Shown: piece after piece, positions 35,949-44,144 of the stretch
How positions within the stretch are numbered: position 1 is the stretch's first letter
How the letters are laid out: each line of letters opens with the position of its first letter
Origin: Pseudobacter ginsenosidimutans
Lineage (GTDB): Bacteria > Bacteroidota > Bacteroidia > Chitinophagales > Chitinophagaceae
Assembly (NCBI RefSeq): GCF_007970185.1
Contig: NZ_CP042431.1
Coordinates: forward strand, 4,464,001 to 4,528,000
DNA length: 64,000 nucleotides
Reading direction: 5' to 3'
The notes under the pieces: generated by a model
What the model was told of the DNA's origin: nothing
The model's database searches: none
Seen by the model: the letters and a program-made list of their open reading frames with translations, nothing else
Translations under genes and position numbers: made by a program

Positions 35949-35964
35949 ATGCAAACGCTTGCAT
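35949..35964. promoter_or_regulatory. Operator-like dyad upstream of the nagB fusion gene
   Basis: ATGCAAACGCTTGCAT has perfect 6-bp outer arms (ATGCAA/TTGCAT) with an ACGC centre, a typical LacI-family half-site arrangement. It lies 68 bp before the nagB fusion start, with a further half-site (TTTATGCAAC) at 35931-35940. Confidence 0.55.
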
Positions 35965-36009
35965 GAAATGTATGAACGTGCTGAATTCCAGTGTTAACGA
36001 ACGGTAGTA

Positions 36010-36594
36010 TCAGAGCAGGAAACTGAGCAGGCTGTAATGTCTGAGCAGGATATTCTTCATGGCTTTTACGGCCTGATAGAGCAGGTTGCGGGCTACCTGG
36101 TAATTGATGTTCATGATCTCGCTGATCTCTTCATAGCCGAGATTCTGATAGAATTTGAGGTAAACGATCTCTTTCTGACGGATGGTCAGTTGATTGAGGG
36201 CCTGCACCACCCTGGCAGTTTTTTCTTCGGACTCCTGTTTGCCGATGATGAAATCCTCATAGCTGATCTCGAAAACGGAATTCTCTGTAAGTTCAGCCTG
36301 GAATTGTGAAGTTGATCTTTTCCGAAGTGCTTTGAGCAGTTTGTATTTCATGGCCTTCAGGAGATAGGCCTTTACGGAGATGGAAGGAGGTGGATTCTTG
36401 CTTTGCCAGAGCTCGATGAACAGTTCCTGGATGCAATCTTCCAGAACGGCTCTGTCTGCGCAAATCTTATGGCCGTACCTGAACAGATCAGGGTAATACT
36501 GACGGAATAACCAACCCAGCGCCTCACGGTCACCCTGGATAAAGGTCTGCCAGTAATGAATATCCGGCCGGTGTTTCATTTTCTCATTCTCCAT
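36010..36594 (-). CDS. ECF-type RNA polymerase sigma factor
   Basis: 194 residues. Sigma region 2 (WQTFIQGDREALGWLFRQYYPDLFRYGHKIC, then DCIQELFIELWQ) and region 4 (LTIRQKEIVYLKFYQNLGYEEISEIMNINYQVARNLLYQAVKAMK) are both present. This is the FecI-like ECF type of Bacteroidota that is held by a FecR anti-sigma protein and directs transcription of a SusC/SusD pair. It is divergent from the FecR gene 134 bp away, where more usual layouts place sigma before FecR on one strand. Confidence 0.95.
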   Translation of the reverse strand: MENEKMKHRPDIHYWQTFIQGDREALGWLFRQYYPDLFRYGHKICADRAVLEDCIQELFIELWQSKNPPPSISVKAYLLKAMKYKLLKALRKRSTSQFQAELTENSVFEISYEDFIIGKQESEEKTARVVQALNQLTIRQKEIVYLKFYQNLGYEEISEIMNINYQVARNLLYQAVKAMKNILLRHYSLLSFLL

Positions 36595-36614
36595 TAGTTA
36601 TGGTGCAAGCAAGC

Positions 36615-36658
36615 CCGGTAAACCTACCGGTAAAAATGCTTAAAACCAATTTTTGGTT
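36615..36658. promoter_or_regulatory. Two dyads in the sigma/fecR divergent gap
   Basis: CCGGTA-AACC-TACCGG (36615-36630) and AACCAA-TTT-TTGGTT (36644-36658) are both perfect inverted repeats within the 134-bp gap between the sigma and FecR starts. They may be regulator sites for the two divergent genes or RNA hairpins. Confidence 0.35.
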
Positions 36659-36728
36659 AAAAAAAATTAAAAAAACTTCATTACAGATTTGTAATAATGG
36701 ACACTTATTTCCGGTATAACGCTGTGTT

Positions 36729-37730
36729 ATGGATAGAAACTTTTCAAATATTGAAGATATAATCGCAGACGAGCGATTCCAGGCCTGGTATTTCAGAAAC
36801 GATGGTAAAAACCGTAACGACTGGGAGTCCTGGATGGCCGGCAATCCGCAACAGGCAGCCCTGGTTGCAGAAGCGAAGGAATACCTGGATCAACTGGTGA
36901 TTGCTGAGCAGTCGCTTCCCGAAGCACAACTGGTCCAGGCCGAACAACGGTTGATGGCAGGCCTTGCCGCAATGGAAACACCTGTGATCAGCACTCAACC
37001 TGTAACCGGAACCGTGAGAAAAATGAAACGCTGGATTGGCGTAGCGGCCGCGGTGGTTGTGCTGGCAGTTGCAGGTCTTCTCTATTTGTACAATACAGCG
37101 CAGGATATGGTGCAGACCTCATTCGGTGAGTTGAAGGAACAACAATTGCCGGATGGTTCCAAAGTAACACTGAATGCCAACAGTACCATTACCTATTCCA
37201 AAGGCTGGGACAAAGGCACTGAGCGCGAAGTGTGGTTGAAAGGCGAAGCTTATTTCCATGTAAGTAAAACGCCTGCCAAAAGTAAATTCGTGGTACATAC
37301 AGATCGCTTCGATGTAGTGGTTACCGGCACGCAGTTCAATGTGGTGAACAGGTCTGATAAGACCAATATCATGCTCACTGAAGGAAGCGTTACACTGATA
37401 ACGCCTGATGGCAAAACCCATAAGATGGTGCCGGGTGATTTTGTGGAAGTGAACAACCGGGAATTGCAAAAGAAAACGGGCCGGGAAGAAAATGTACTGG
37501 CCTGGAAAGACAAGAAACTCATCTTTGAAAATACACCGTTGCATAGCGCACTCGAAAAGATAGAAGAGCATTACGGGATCAGGATCACGATTGGCAATGC
37601 TAATATCGGTAACAAACCTATCAGCGCTATCTTACCCAATGATAACCTGGATGTATTACTGCAGGCGTTGGAAGCTACCAACGAATTCCATGTGATACGG
37701 AAGGATGGTGAGATCATTATTACGGAGTAA
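36729..37730 (+). CDS. FecR-family anti-sigma factor
   Basis: 333 residues. The cytosolic N-terminal part (1-100; FQAWYFRNDGKNRNDWESWMAGNPQQAALV) would hold the sigma factor; a single membrane helix spans about 102-121 (WIGVAAAVVVLAVAGLLYLY); the periplasmic FecR domain has QLPDGSKVTLNANSTITYS, REVWLKGEAYFHV, VVTGTQFNVVNRSDKTNIMLTEGSV; the last 80 residues (ENTPLHSALEKIEEHYGIRITI) form the DUF4974/STN-like tail that senses the SusC signalling domain. It precedes the STN-containing SusC by 280 bp of leader. A surface ligand bound by SusC/SusD would thus release the sigma factor. Confidence 0.95.
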   Translation: MDRNFSNIEDIIADERFQAWYFRNDGKNRNDWESWMAGNPQQAALVAEAKEYLDQLVIAEQSLPEAQLVQAEQRLMAGLAAMETPVISTQPVTGTVRKMKRWIGVAAAVVVLAVAGLLYLYNTAQDMVQTSFGELKEQQLPDGSKVTLNANSTITYSKGWDKGTEREVWLKGEAYFHVSKTPAKSKFVVHTDRFDVVVTGTQFNVVNRSDKTNIMLTEGSVTLITPDGKTHKMVPGDFVEVNNRELQKKTGREENVLAWKDKKLIFENTPLHSALEKIEEHYGIRITIGNANIGNKPISAILPNDNLDVLLQALEATNEFHVIRKDGEIIITE

Positions 37731-37802
37731 ACAGCTTTTTTCGGATCAGGCCTTCTTTTATTGTCATTCAGTTCAATAAAGCTTCATTGAGATGTTGTGA
37801 AA

Positions 37803-37947
37803 GCATCCGATGCCGGTTGACTATTGTCTGAAAGTTAGTAAGAACGGGGTTCTTCACAGATCAAAAGGATGCAGGCCTGCTGTTGGGGACACAGCAGGAA
37901 TTGCATCCGGGGTTGGGTGGTTCGTCCTCACCACCTGCCCGGGTCAG
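37803..37947 (+). promoter_or_regulatory. Structured 5' leader upstream of susC with competing hairpins
   Basis: Three hairpins lie in a row: 37838-37857 (GTAAGAAC/GTTCTT, loop GGG), 37867-37908 (GGATGCA/TGCATCC with inner CTGCTGT/ACAGCAG), and 37907-37942 with inner GGTGGT/ACCACC and outer CCGGG/CCCGG. GCATCC at 37803-37808 could also pair with GGATGC at 37867, excluding the second hairpin. No known riboswitch family fits clearly. Type of control is unknown. Confidence 0.5.
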
Positions 37948-38010
37948 TGCAAAGTCGGCCTGAATATAAAACCCAAAACCAGTACATCACTATTTAAAAA
38001 ACGCCGCATT

Positions 38011-41000
38011 ATGAGAAGTTTTCAGCGTAGAACTGGATCTCTGGCCATTGTGCTGGGCATACAACTGGCGTGTTTACCTGCTAGTTTTTCGCAGGAGTCG
38101 TATGCCTGGATGGACAAGCACAAGAATAACAGACAATCGTCTTCGGCCAATACTCAACAAGATGATTCCAGCCGCAAGCAGCAAACCTTGTTCAAAGTCT
38201 TAAAGGATCTCAACAAAACCAAAGGAGTCTATTTTCTTTTTGCCGACCAGAGTTTCGGAGAAAAAATGGTAAATCCGGTAAAGAATGAAAGCGCAGACAT
38301 CGAGAAGATACTGACGCAGGTACTGGAAGGTACCGGACTGAAATATAAAAAAGTAAATGAAAAAACTTTTGTGATCCTTTCCGTAAAGGAAAACACAAAA
38401 AACGAATACAACCTGGCGCCGGTTACATTCTCCGGCAATGACCGTTCACAGGATGCCCAGTCTGCAGAAACAGTGAAAGGGCGGGTAACGGATTCCACCG
38501 GAGCGCCCGTTGCGGGCGTAAGTGTAACGGTAAAGGGCACACGCAGAGGTACCACTACCAGCTCCAGCGGCGATTTTTCGCTGGAAGCCAATAAAGGGGA
38601 AACCATCGTTTTCTCTGCCGTGGGCTACAATCCCCAGGAAGTGCTGATAGGGGACCAGACATCTGTCAATATCTCCCTGGTGGCGTCAGGTGCGCAATTG
38701 AATGAAGTAGTGGTGACGGCTCTGGGCATCAACCGTCGCTCTAAAAGCATTACTTATTCCACACAGAAAATAAACGGGGAACAACTCACCACAGTGAAAG
38801 ATCCCAACCTCATCAACAGCCTCAATGGTAAAGTAGCTGGTCTAACCATCAACAGAAGCGCATCAGGCGCCGGTGGTTCTGTGAAAGTGGTGATGCGTGG
38901 TAATAAGTCTACCCAGAACAACTCGCCGTTGTATGTGATAGATGGTATTCCGATGTACAATACATCCCTGGGGCAGCCAGACAATGCATTTGGCGAATCA
39001 AATGGATCGGGTAGCCCCGGCCGTGATGGTGGCGATGCCATTTCAAATATCAACCCGGAAGATATTGAGTCCATGCAGGTGTTGAAAGGTGCTTCCGCAG
39101 CGGCTTTGTACGGAAGCCAGGCTGCCAACGGAGCGATACTCATCACTACCAAGAAAGGTCGTTCAGGTGCTGCCCGCATCACGCTCACCAGCAGCCTTAC
39201 GCTGGACCGGGTAATGCTGAAGCCCGAAGCGCAGTTCGATTACGGTCAAACCTATGCGCCGGACGGCTCAGGCAATGAAGACGGATGGGGAGAAAAAAAT
39301 GGAAAAGGCGACTTTACCAATGATTTCTTCCGCACAGGAATTACCTGGATCAATGGCATCAACCTTACTGCAGGTTCTGACCGGGCGCAAACCTATTTCT
39401 CTTATTCCAACACAGAAAACAAGGGAGTGATTCCAACCAATCGCTTCAACCGGCATACTTTTACTTTCCGTGAAACCGCCAAATTCTTCAATGATAAATT
39501 CACGGTGGACGGGTTTGTAACGCTCACCAGGCAGTCAAGCGATAACCGCCCTGTTTCCGGATTCTATAATAACCCGGTGATTGGCGTTTACTACTTCCCG
39601 CGTAACCTGGATTTCAACGATTACAAAAATAATTTCGAAGTACTCAGCGGCCTCAGGGCATTGAATGTACACCGCTGGTGGAATGTGGATTACGATAAAG
39701 GCAAACTCGGAGGTAACTTTTCTCAAAATCCTTATTGGATCCTTGAACGCAACAGGCGTGAAGATAGTCGTGATCGGGCTTTCAGCTCTCTCGCACTCAA
39801 ATATGCGCTTACTCCCTGGCTGAGCATTCAGGCAAGAGGTAACTATGATATGGCTGTAGACGATTATGAGTCACGCATGCATGCCAGTACCAATACTACA
39901 CTGGCTGATTACAATGGACGCTTCATTTATTCAAGAAGTAAAGATAATGTAGCGTATGGCGATGTGCTTGCGCTCCTGAATACAGACCTTACGCCTGATC
40001 TTACGCTGAATGCAACAGTGGGTGCATCTATCAACGATGCAAAGGTTACTGATCAGCTGGTGTTGGATTCATACCGGGCGGCTGACCCTTCGGGAAATCA
40101 ATTCGGGTTATCCATTGCCAATGTATTTACAGCACAGAATATCCTGCCTGTCAATCCGAACCGTCAGCAATCGGTTGTAAAGTATCAGACACAATCTGTT
40201 TTGGGAAGCGCTTCACTGGGTTATAAGGATTTCCTGTTCCTTGACCTCACAGCACGTAACGACTGGTCTTCAACACTGGCATTCACACCCAATATCAGTT
40301 TCTTCTATTATTCTGCCGGAGCCACAGCTGTAGTGAATGAAATATTGCAACTGCCTGCTGCAATCGATCTGGCAAAATTCCGTGTGAGCTATGCTAAGGT
40401 GGGTAACAGTGTACGCGCTTTTGCCACCAGACCGCCTGATTATACTCAGAGCCCCAACAGTAGTCAGCTTGTAAAAAACACGCAGGCTTCATTTCCTGGC
40501 AAAAACCTGAAACCAGAAGACAACCGTTCGCTGGAGTTTGGTACCGAATGGCGTTTCCTGAAAAATCGTCTCGGCATCGATATCACTTATTACAAGAATG
40601 ATAACTACGACCAGTATTTTGAAACGCCCGCACCTGCAGCTTCAGGTTATACCACTTATTTCCTCAACCTTGGTCATATCCAGAATAAAGGCTGGGAGAT
40701 CATGTTGAATGCTGTACCGGTAAAAACAAAAGACCTGGAATGGAGTACCGCGGTGAATTTTGCTTCCAACAAGAACAAGGTGGTGAAACTAAGTGAAGAA
40801 GGTATTACCAGTGGTGTTGGTCAATTCAACCTGGGACTTTTCGATAATACTTTTGGTCCGGTTGTGCGTGAAGGCGGCAGTTTTGGCGATATCACTTCCA
40901 ATGTTGCCACCAGGGACGAGAAAGGAAATCTCATACTGGATGATGTAACCGGCGCACCGATCCGCATGCAGCAACAAACCATCAGACCGGTGATCGGAAA

Positions 41001-41523
41001 TCCAAACCCCGATTTCACAGCAGGTTGGAACAATACGATCAGGTATAAGAGACTCTCTCTTAATTTTCTCTTCGATGGCCGTTTTGGTGGAGAAGTGATG
41101 AGCCTTACACAGGCTGAGCTGGATGCATTAGGCTTCAGTAAAGCCTCTGCCGATGCAAGGGAAGCAGGTGGTGTATATGTAAAGGGGATCAAGCAGAATG
41201 GAACAGCATTCGAAGGAAAAGTAAATGCCAGGGATTACTATGGAGCCATCGGTAAGAGGGATGGTATTGGCGAATTCTATCTGTACGACGCTACTGCCGT
41301 CAGGCTGCGTGAATTATCTATCGGCTATGCGGTACCGTTAAAGTGGAAAGGTATCAGGGAACTCAATGTTTCTCTTGTAGGTCATAATCTCTTCTTCGTA
41401 AAACGCGACGCTCCGTTTGATCCGGAAGTGAGTATGAGCACCGGAAACAGATTGCAGGGCGTGGATGTTTTTGGACTGCCTACTACCAGGAGCATGGGTC
41501 TGAATGTAAAAGTCGGTTTCTGA
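38011..41523 (+). CDS. SusC/RagA-type transporter with STN signalling domain
   Basis: 1170 residues from the ATG at 38011 (MRSFQRRTGSLAIVLGIQLACLPASFSQ signal peptide). The open frame extends to 37810, but that part is Cys-rich, lacks a signal sequence and lies in the structured leader. An STN domain (about 50-130: TLFKVLKDLNKTKGVYFLFADQSF to FVILSVKEN) that contacts FecR is followed by a carboxypeptidase-regulatory-like domain (VKGRVTDSTGAPVAGVSVTVKG), TonB box LNEVVVTALGI, plug and barrel ending NVKVGF. It is the receptor of the sigma/FecR signalling unit and works with the SusD 25 bp downstream. No enzyme genes accompany it, so the ligand is not predictable; protein or peptide-derived ligands are possible. 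Confidence 0.95.
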   Translation: MRSFQRRTGSLAIVLGIQLACLPASFSQESYAWMDKHKNNRQSSSANTQQDDSSRKQQTLFKVLKDLNKTKGVYFLFADQSFGEKMVNPVKNESADIEKILTQVLEGTGLKYKKVNEKTFVILSVKENTKNEYNLAPVTFSGNDRSQDAQSAETVKGRVTDSTGAPVAGVSVTVKGTRRGTTTSSSGDFSLEANKGETIVFSAVGYNPQEVLIGDQTSVNISLVASGAQLNEVVVTALGINRRSKSITYSTQKINGEQLTTVKDPNLINSLNGKVAGLTINRSASGAGGSVKVVMRGNKSTQNNSPLYVIDGIPMYNTSLGQPDNAFGESNGSGSPGRDGGDAISNINPEDIESMQVLKGASAAALYGSQAANGAILITTKKGRSGAARITLTSSLTLDRVMLKPEAQFDYGQTYAPDGSGNEDGWGEKNGKGDFTNDFFRTGITWINGINLTAGSDRAQTYFSYSNTENKGVIPTNRFNRHTFTFRETAKFFNDKFTVDGFVTLTRQSSDNRPVSGFYNNPVIGVYYFPRNLDFNDYKNNFEVLSGLRALNVHRWWNVDYDKGKLGGNFSQNPYWILERNRREDSRDRAFSSLALKYALTPWLSIQARGNYDMAVDDYESRMHASTNTTLADYNGRFIYSRSKDNVAYGDVLALLNTDLTPDLTLNATVGASINDAKVTDQLVLDSYRAADPSGNQFGLSIANVFTAQNILPVNPNRQQSVVKYQTQSVLGSASLGYKDFLFLDLTARNDWSSTLAFTPNISFFYYSAGATAVVNEILQLPAAIDLAKFRVSYAKVGNSVRAFATRPPDYTQSPNSSQLVKNTQASFPGKNLKPEDNRSLEFGTEWRFLKNRLGIDITYYKNDNYDQYFETPAPAASGYTTYFLNLGHIQNKGWEIMLNAVPVKTKDLEWSTAVNFASNKNKVVKLSEEGITSGVGQFNLGLFDNTFGPVVREGGSFGDITSNVATRDEKGNLILDDVTGAPIRMQQQTIRPVIGNPNPDFTAGWNNTIRYKRLSLNFLFDGRFGGEVMSLTQAELDALGFSKASADAREAGGVYVKGIKQNGTAFEGKVNARDYYGAIGKRDGIGEFYLYDATAVRLRELSIGYAVPLKWKGIRELNVSLVGHNLFFVKRDAPFDPEVSMSTGNRLQGVDVFGLPTTRSMGLNVKVGF

Positions 41524-41548
41524 TCATTCTTTTAAATGCTTGAAAACA

Positions 41549-43159
41549 ATGAAACGTAATCATATCTTCTTTAACCGGTTCTTTGGAGTGATGGCTGCCA
41601 TCAGCCTCACAGCAGCCTCCTGTACAAAGAATTTCGAGAAAATAAATACTGATCCCAATGGCTTGTGGGAAAAAGACCTGAAGGGGGATTTTGCCCTCTA
41701 TGGAAGCCCCTTCAACCAGATCCAACTGAGTATCCATCAATACACGCCCGACTGGCAGTACCAGCTTCAGCAGAATCTCAATGCTGATATCTGGAGCGGT
41801 TATATGATGACGCCGGTGAACTTCGCCAACAACGTCAACAATACCAACTATGCCATGGTGGATGGATGGAACGACAGGATCTGGCTCACTGCCTACGGAA
41901 ATGTAATGAGTCCTGCGCTGGCAGTTATTGAAAGGGCGAAGGCCGATAACTTTCCCAACTTCGAAGCCTGGGGACTCATCCTGAAAGTAATGGCCATGCA
42001 TCGTGTCAGCGATTTTTTTGGTCCCATCGTTTACACAAAATTCGGCACCATCAATTCCGATGGAAGTGTAACCTACGATTCACAGCAGGAAGCCTATACT
42101 GCATTCTTCAAAGACCTTGATGATGCACAGGCCAAACTGAAACCTTTTGCTGAGGATGCAAATGCACCACTGGCATTCGGAAGATTTGACCTGGTATATG
42201 GAGGCAGCTATGTGAAATGGATGAAATTCCTCAACTCGCTTCGCCTGCGGCTTGCCATCCGGATCGCAAAGGCTGATCCTGGCAAAGCAAAAACAGAAGC
42301 AGAAAAATCGCTTTCCAATTCCTTTGGCGTGATCGAGACCAATGCTGAAGATTTCATCATCGATAGTAAGACCATCACCAATCCGCTAAATATCATTTCC
42401 AACAACTGGCTCGATATCAATATGGGTGCACCGATGGAATCTTTTCTTACCGGTTATAGCGATCCCAGACTACCCATCTATTTCCAGCCAGCTACGGACC
42501 CGGCATTTGCCGGACAATACAGAGGCATACGCAGCGGTATCCAGATGCTGGATGAGAATACTTATCTGAATTTCTCAAGGTTGGGTAATCTCGGTACCAA
42601 AACACCGATGCTCACCGCCGCTGAGACCTGGTTCCTGCGTGCAGAGGCGAAGCTGAATGGCTGGACCGATGCTGGTGTGGCTTCTGTGAAGGAAGCCTAT
42701 GAAAAGGGAATTCAGTTGTCGTTTTCTCAATGGGGCCTGAGCAATGCCGCTTTCGATGCCTATAAGGTGAGCACAGCGAAACCAAAACCATATGTAGATC
42801 CGAAGAACGCAGTGAATAATGTACCTGCAGGTTCTCCCGTACTCAGCACCGTTAGTCCATTGTGGAATGAGGCCGGAACAACCGCTGAAAAGCGCGAGCA
42901 GATCCTCACTCAGAAATGGCTGGCCATCTATCCTGAATCCTGCGAGGCATGGGCCGAGTTCAGGCGTACAGGTTATCCCAAACTCTTCCCGGTTGTAGTG
43001 AATAATAGCAATAACGTAGTGCCGAATGGCGAGTTCATCAAACGTGTGAACTTCGTGATCAGTGAAAGGGAAAACAACCAGGGCGGCTACCAGGGAGCTG
43101 TTCAGAAACTCGGCGGAGCTGATAATATCAATACACGCCTCTGGTGGAATGTACCATAA
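41549..43159 (+). CDS. SusD/RagB-family lipoprotein (SusD-like 2 type)
   Basis: 536 residues from the ATG at 41549 (an upstream in-frame TTG at 41540 adds only three residues). Lipoprotein signal ends at LTAASC (Cys20). The start of the mature protein (TKNFEKINTDPNGLWEKDL) is typical of the SusD-like 2 subgroup, with late motifs TAAETWFLRAEAKLNGW and ILTQKWLAIYPESCEAWAEFRRTGYPKL. It is the surface lid of the SusC upstream, and the cassette ends here with a terminator, without glycosidases. Confidence 0.93.
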   Translation: MKRNHIFFNRFFGVMAAISLTAASCTKNFEKINTDPNGLWEKDLKGDFALYGSPFNQIQLSIHQYTPDWQYQLQQNLNADIWSGYMMTPVNFANNVNNTNYAMVDGWNDRIWLTAYGNVMSPALAVIERAKADNFPNFEAWGLILKVMAMHRVSDFFGPIVYTKFGTINSDGSVTYDSQQEAYTAFFKDLDDAQAKLKPFAEDANAPLAFGRFDLVYGGSYVKWMKFLNSLRLRLAIRIAKADPGKAKTEAEKSLSNSFGVIETNAEDFIIDSKTITNPLNIISNNWLDINMGAPMESFLTGYSDPRLPIYFQPATDPAFAGQYRGIRSGIQMLDENTYLNFSRLGNLGTKTPMLTAAETWFLRAEAKLNGWTDAGVASVKEAYEKGIQLSFSQWGLSNAAFDAYKVSTAKPKPYVDPKNAVNNVPAGSPVLSTVSPLWNEAGTTAEKREQILTQKWLAIYPESCEAWAEFRRTGYPKLFPVVVNNSNNVVPNGEFIKRVNFVISERENNQGGYQGAVQKLGGADNINTRLWWNVP

Positions 43160-43220
43160 TAGTTGTCCGTTAATGTATAGAATAGTATAACCTTAGACCA
43201 AACGATCAATAGGGTAAGTC

Positions 43221-43255
43221 AGGCTGTCCTCTTCGCGGGACGGCCTCTTTTTTTT
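43221..43255 (+). terminator. Rho-independent terminator after the second SusCD pair
   Basis: AGGCTGTCC pairs with GGACGGCCT (9 bp, one G-U pair) around TCTTCGCG, followed by CTTTTTTTT. Confidence 0.85.
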
Positions 43256-43329
43256 ACATGTGGAAGTGGTCACAATTTGTGACCACTTGACAAACTGGCG
43301 CATCTGAAAAAGCAGGAGGTAAGAAGAAA

Positions 43330-43940
43330 TCACGGTTTGAATCCGATCCTTGGCCGGTTCTCCCATTTGTGTTTAGCCGCATTTTCATCCAGCAGATTTT
43401 CCATTGCTTCAAACAAAGTATTAAGTTGAATATCATGAGTACCCAACCTTTCTTTGAGGGATTTCATTTCCTGAAGGGCATCTAACTGTTGAATACTTAA
43501 TCTCTTAACAGCAATGAAGGTTCTCATGATTGTAATTTTCATCTTAATAGCCCTTTCGGAATGAATAACACCGCTGAGCATTGCAATACCATGCTCGGTG
43601 AAAGCAAACGGGAGATTTTTAGCGGGGCGATGGGCTGTGGCCTGCGCAATTTCAACCTGAATCCCAATACTTGCATTTCGTGGGGAACTGGTCACAATTT
43701 GTGATCTCATGTCAACATGGCCGGATTTTTTAGTTGGAACCTGTGACCTCAATTGATTCCACTCTTCCGCAGTCAATCTGAACATGAAGTCGTCCGGGAA
43801 ACGCATAAGATTCCGTTTCACTGCCTGGTTCAACACTCTCGTTTCTACTTCATACAACGCCGCTAAATCAAAGTCGAGCATCACACGTTCCCCCTGATCG
43901 TGTAGATCCTGTGTTGAATACTTTCAATTTCTACCATCAT
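43330..43940 (-). pseudogene. ORF6N-domain protein with a single-base frameshift
   Basis: The main frame (43330-43884, GTG start) gives MLDFDLAALYEVETRVLNQAVKRN...PDDFMFRLTAEEW, the ORF6N DNA-binding domain common in phage and Bacteroidota, then IVTSSPRNASIG, FAFTEHGIAMLSGVI and a coiled tail. The normal N-terminal part is missing from this frame, but an ATG at 43940 in another frame reads MMVEIESIQHRIYTIRG before reaching a stop. Adding one G to the run of five (C5 at 43890-43894 on the plus strand) joins the two as IRGERVMLDFDL, the expected family sequence. So the gene carries a one-base deletion, is a pseudogene, or the base was lost in sequencing. It stands alone, with no phage genes nearby. 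Confidence 0.8.
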
Positions 43941-43975
43941 TTCAATTTTAGGTTTACGATCATTCTCACAAAACA

Positions 43976-44007
43976 AAACCTGCACGACCATATCATCGTG
44001 CAGGTTT
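43976..44007 (-). terminator. Hairpin downstream of the S15 hydrolase gene
   Basis: AAACCTGCACGA pairs perfectly with TCGTGCAGGTTT (12 bp) around CCATATCA. On the minus strand it is followed by TGTTTTGTG, a modest T-rich tail. A 12-bp palindrome TTCTCATGAGAA lies 24 bp away at 44031-44042. Confidence 0.6.
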
Positions 44008-44144
44008 CACAACCTCTTCACAGGTAGATTTTCTCATGAGAATAGTTTACGAAAGCAAACTAATTCATCTCAGCGAATTAAAAATACCTGTATCGGGTCA
44101 AAATTCGGTTCTGTATCTACGTTAGAAGAAGTGTAATAATGTAA

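Noticed and set aside
37907-37947. ACCTGCC with a nearby GTC, similar to a cobalamin-riboswitch box
   Set aside because: The spacing is off by one and the conserved cobalamin core (GGTGnnAAnTCC, GCCACTG) is not present upstream; the SusC has no cobalamin context.
37810-38010. 67-codon N-terminal extension of the SusC protein
   Set aside because: It has no signal peptide, is Cys-rich, and overlaps the structured leader; the ATG at 38011 starts a normal signal sequence.
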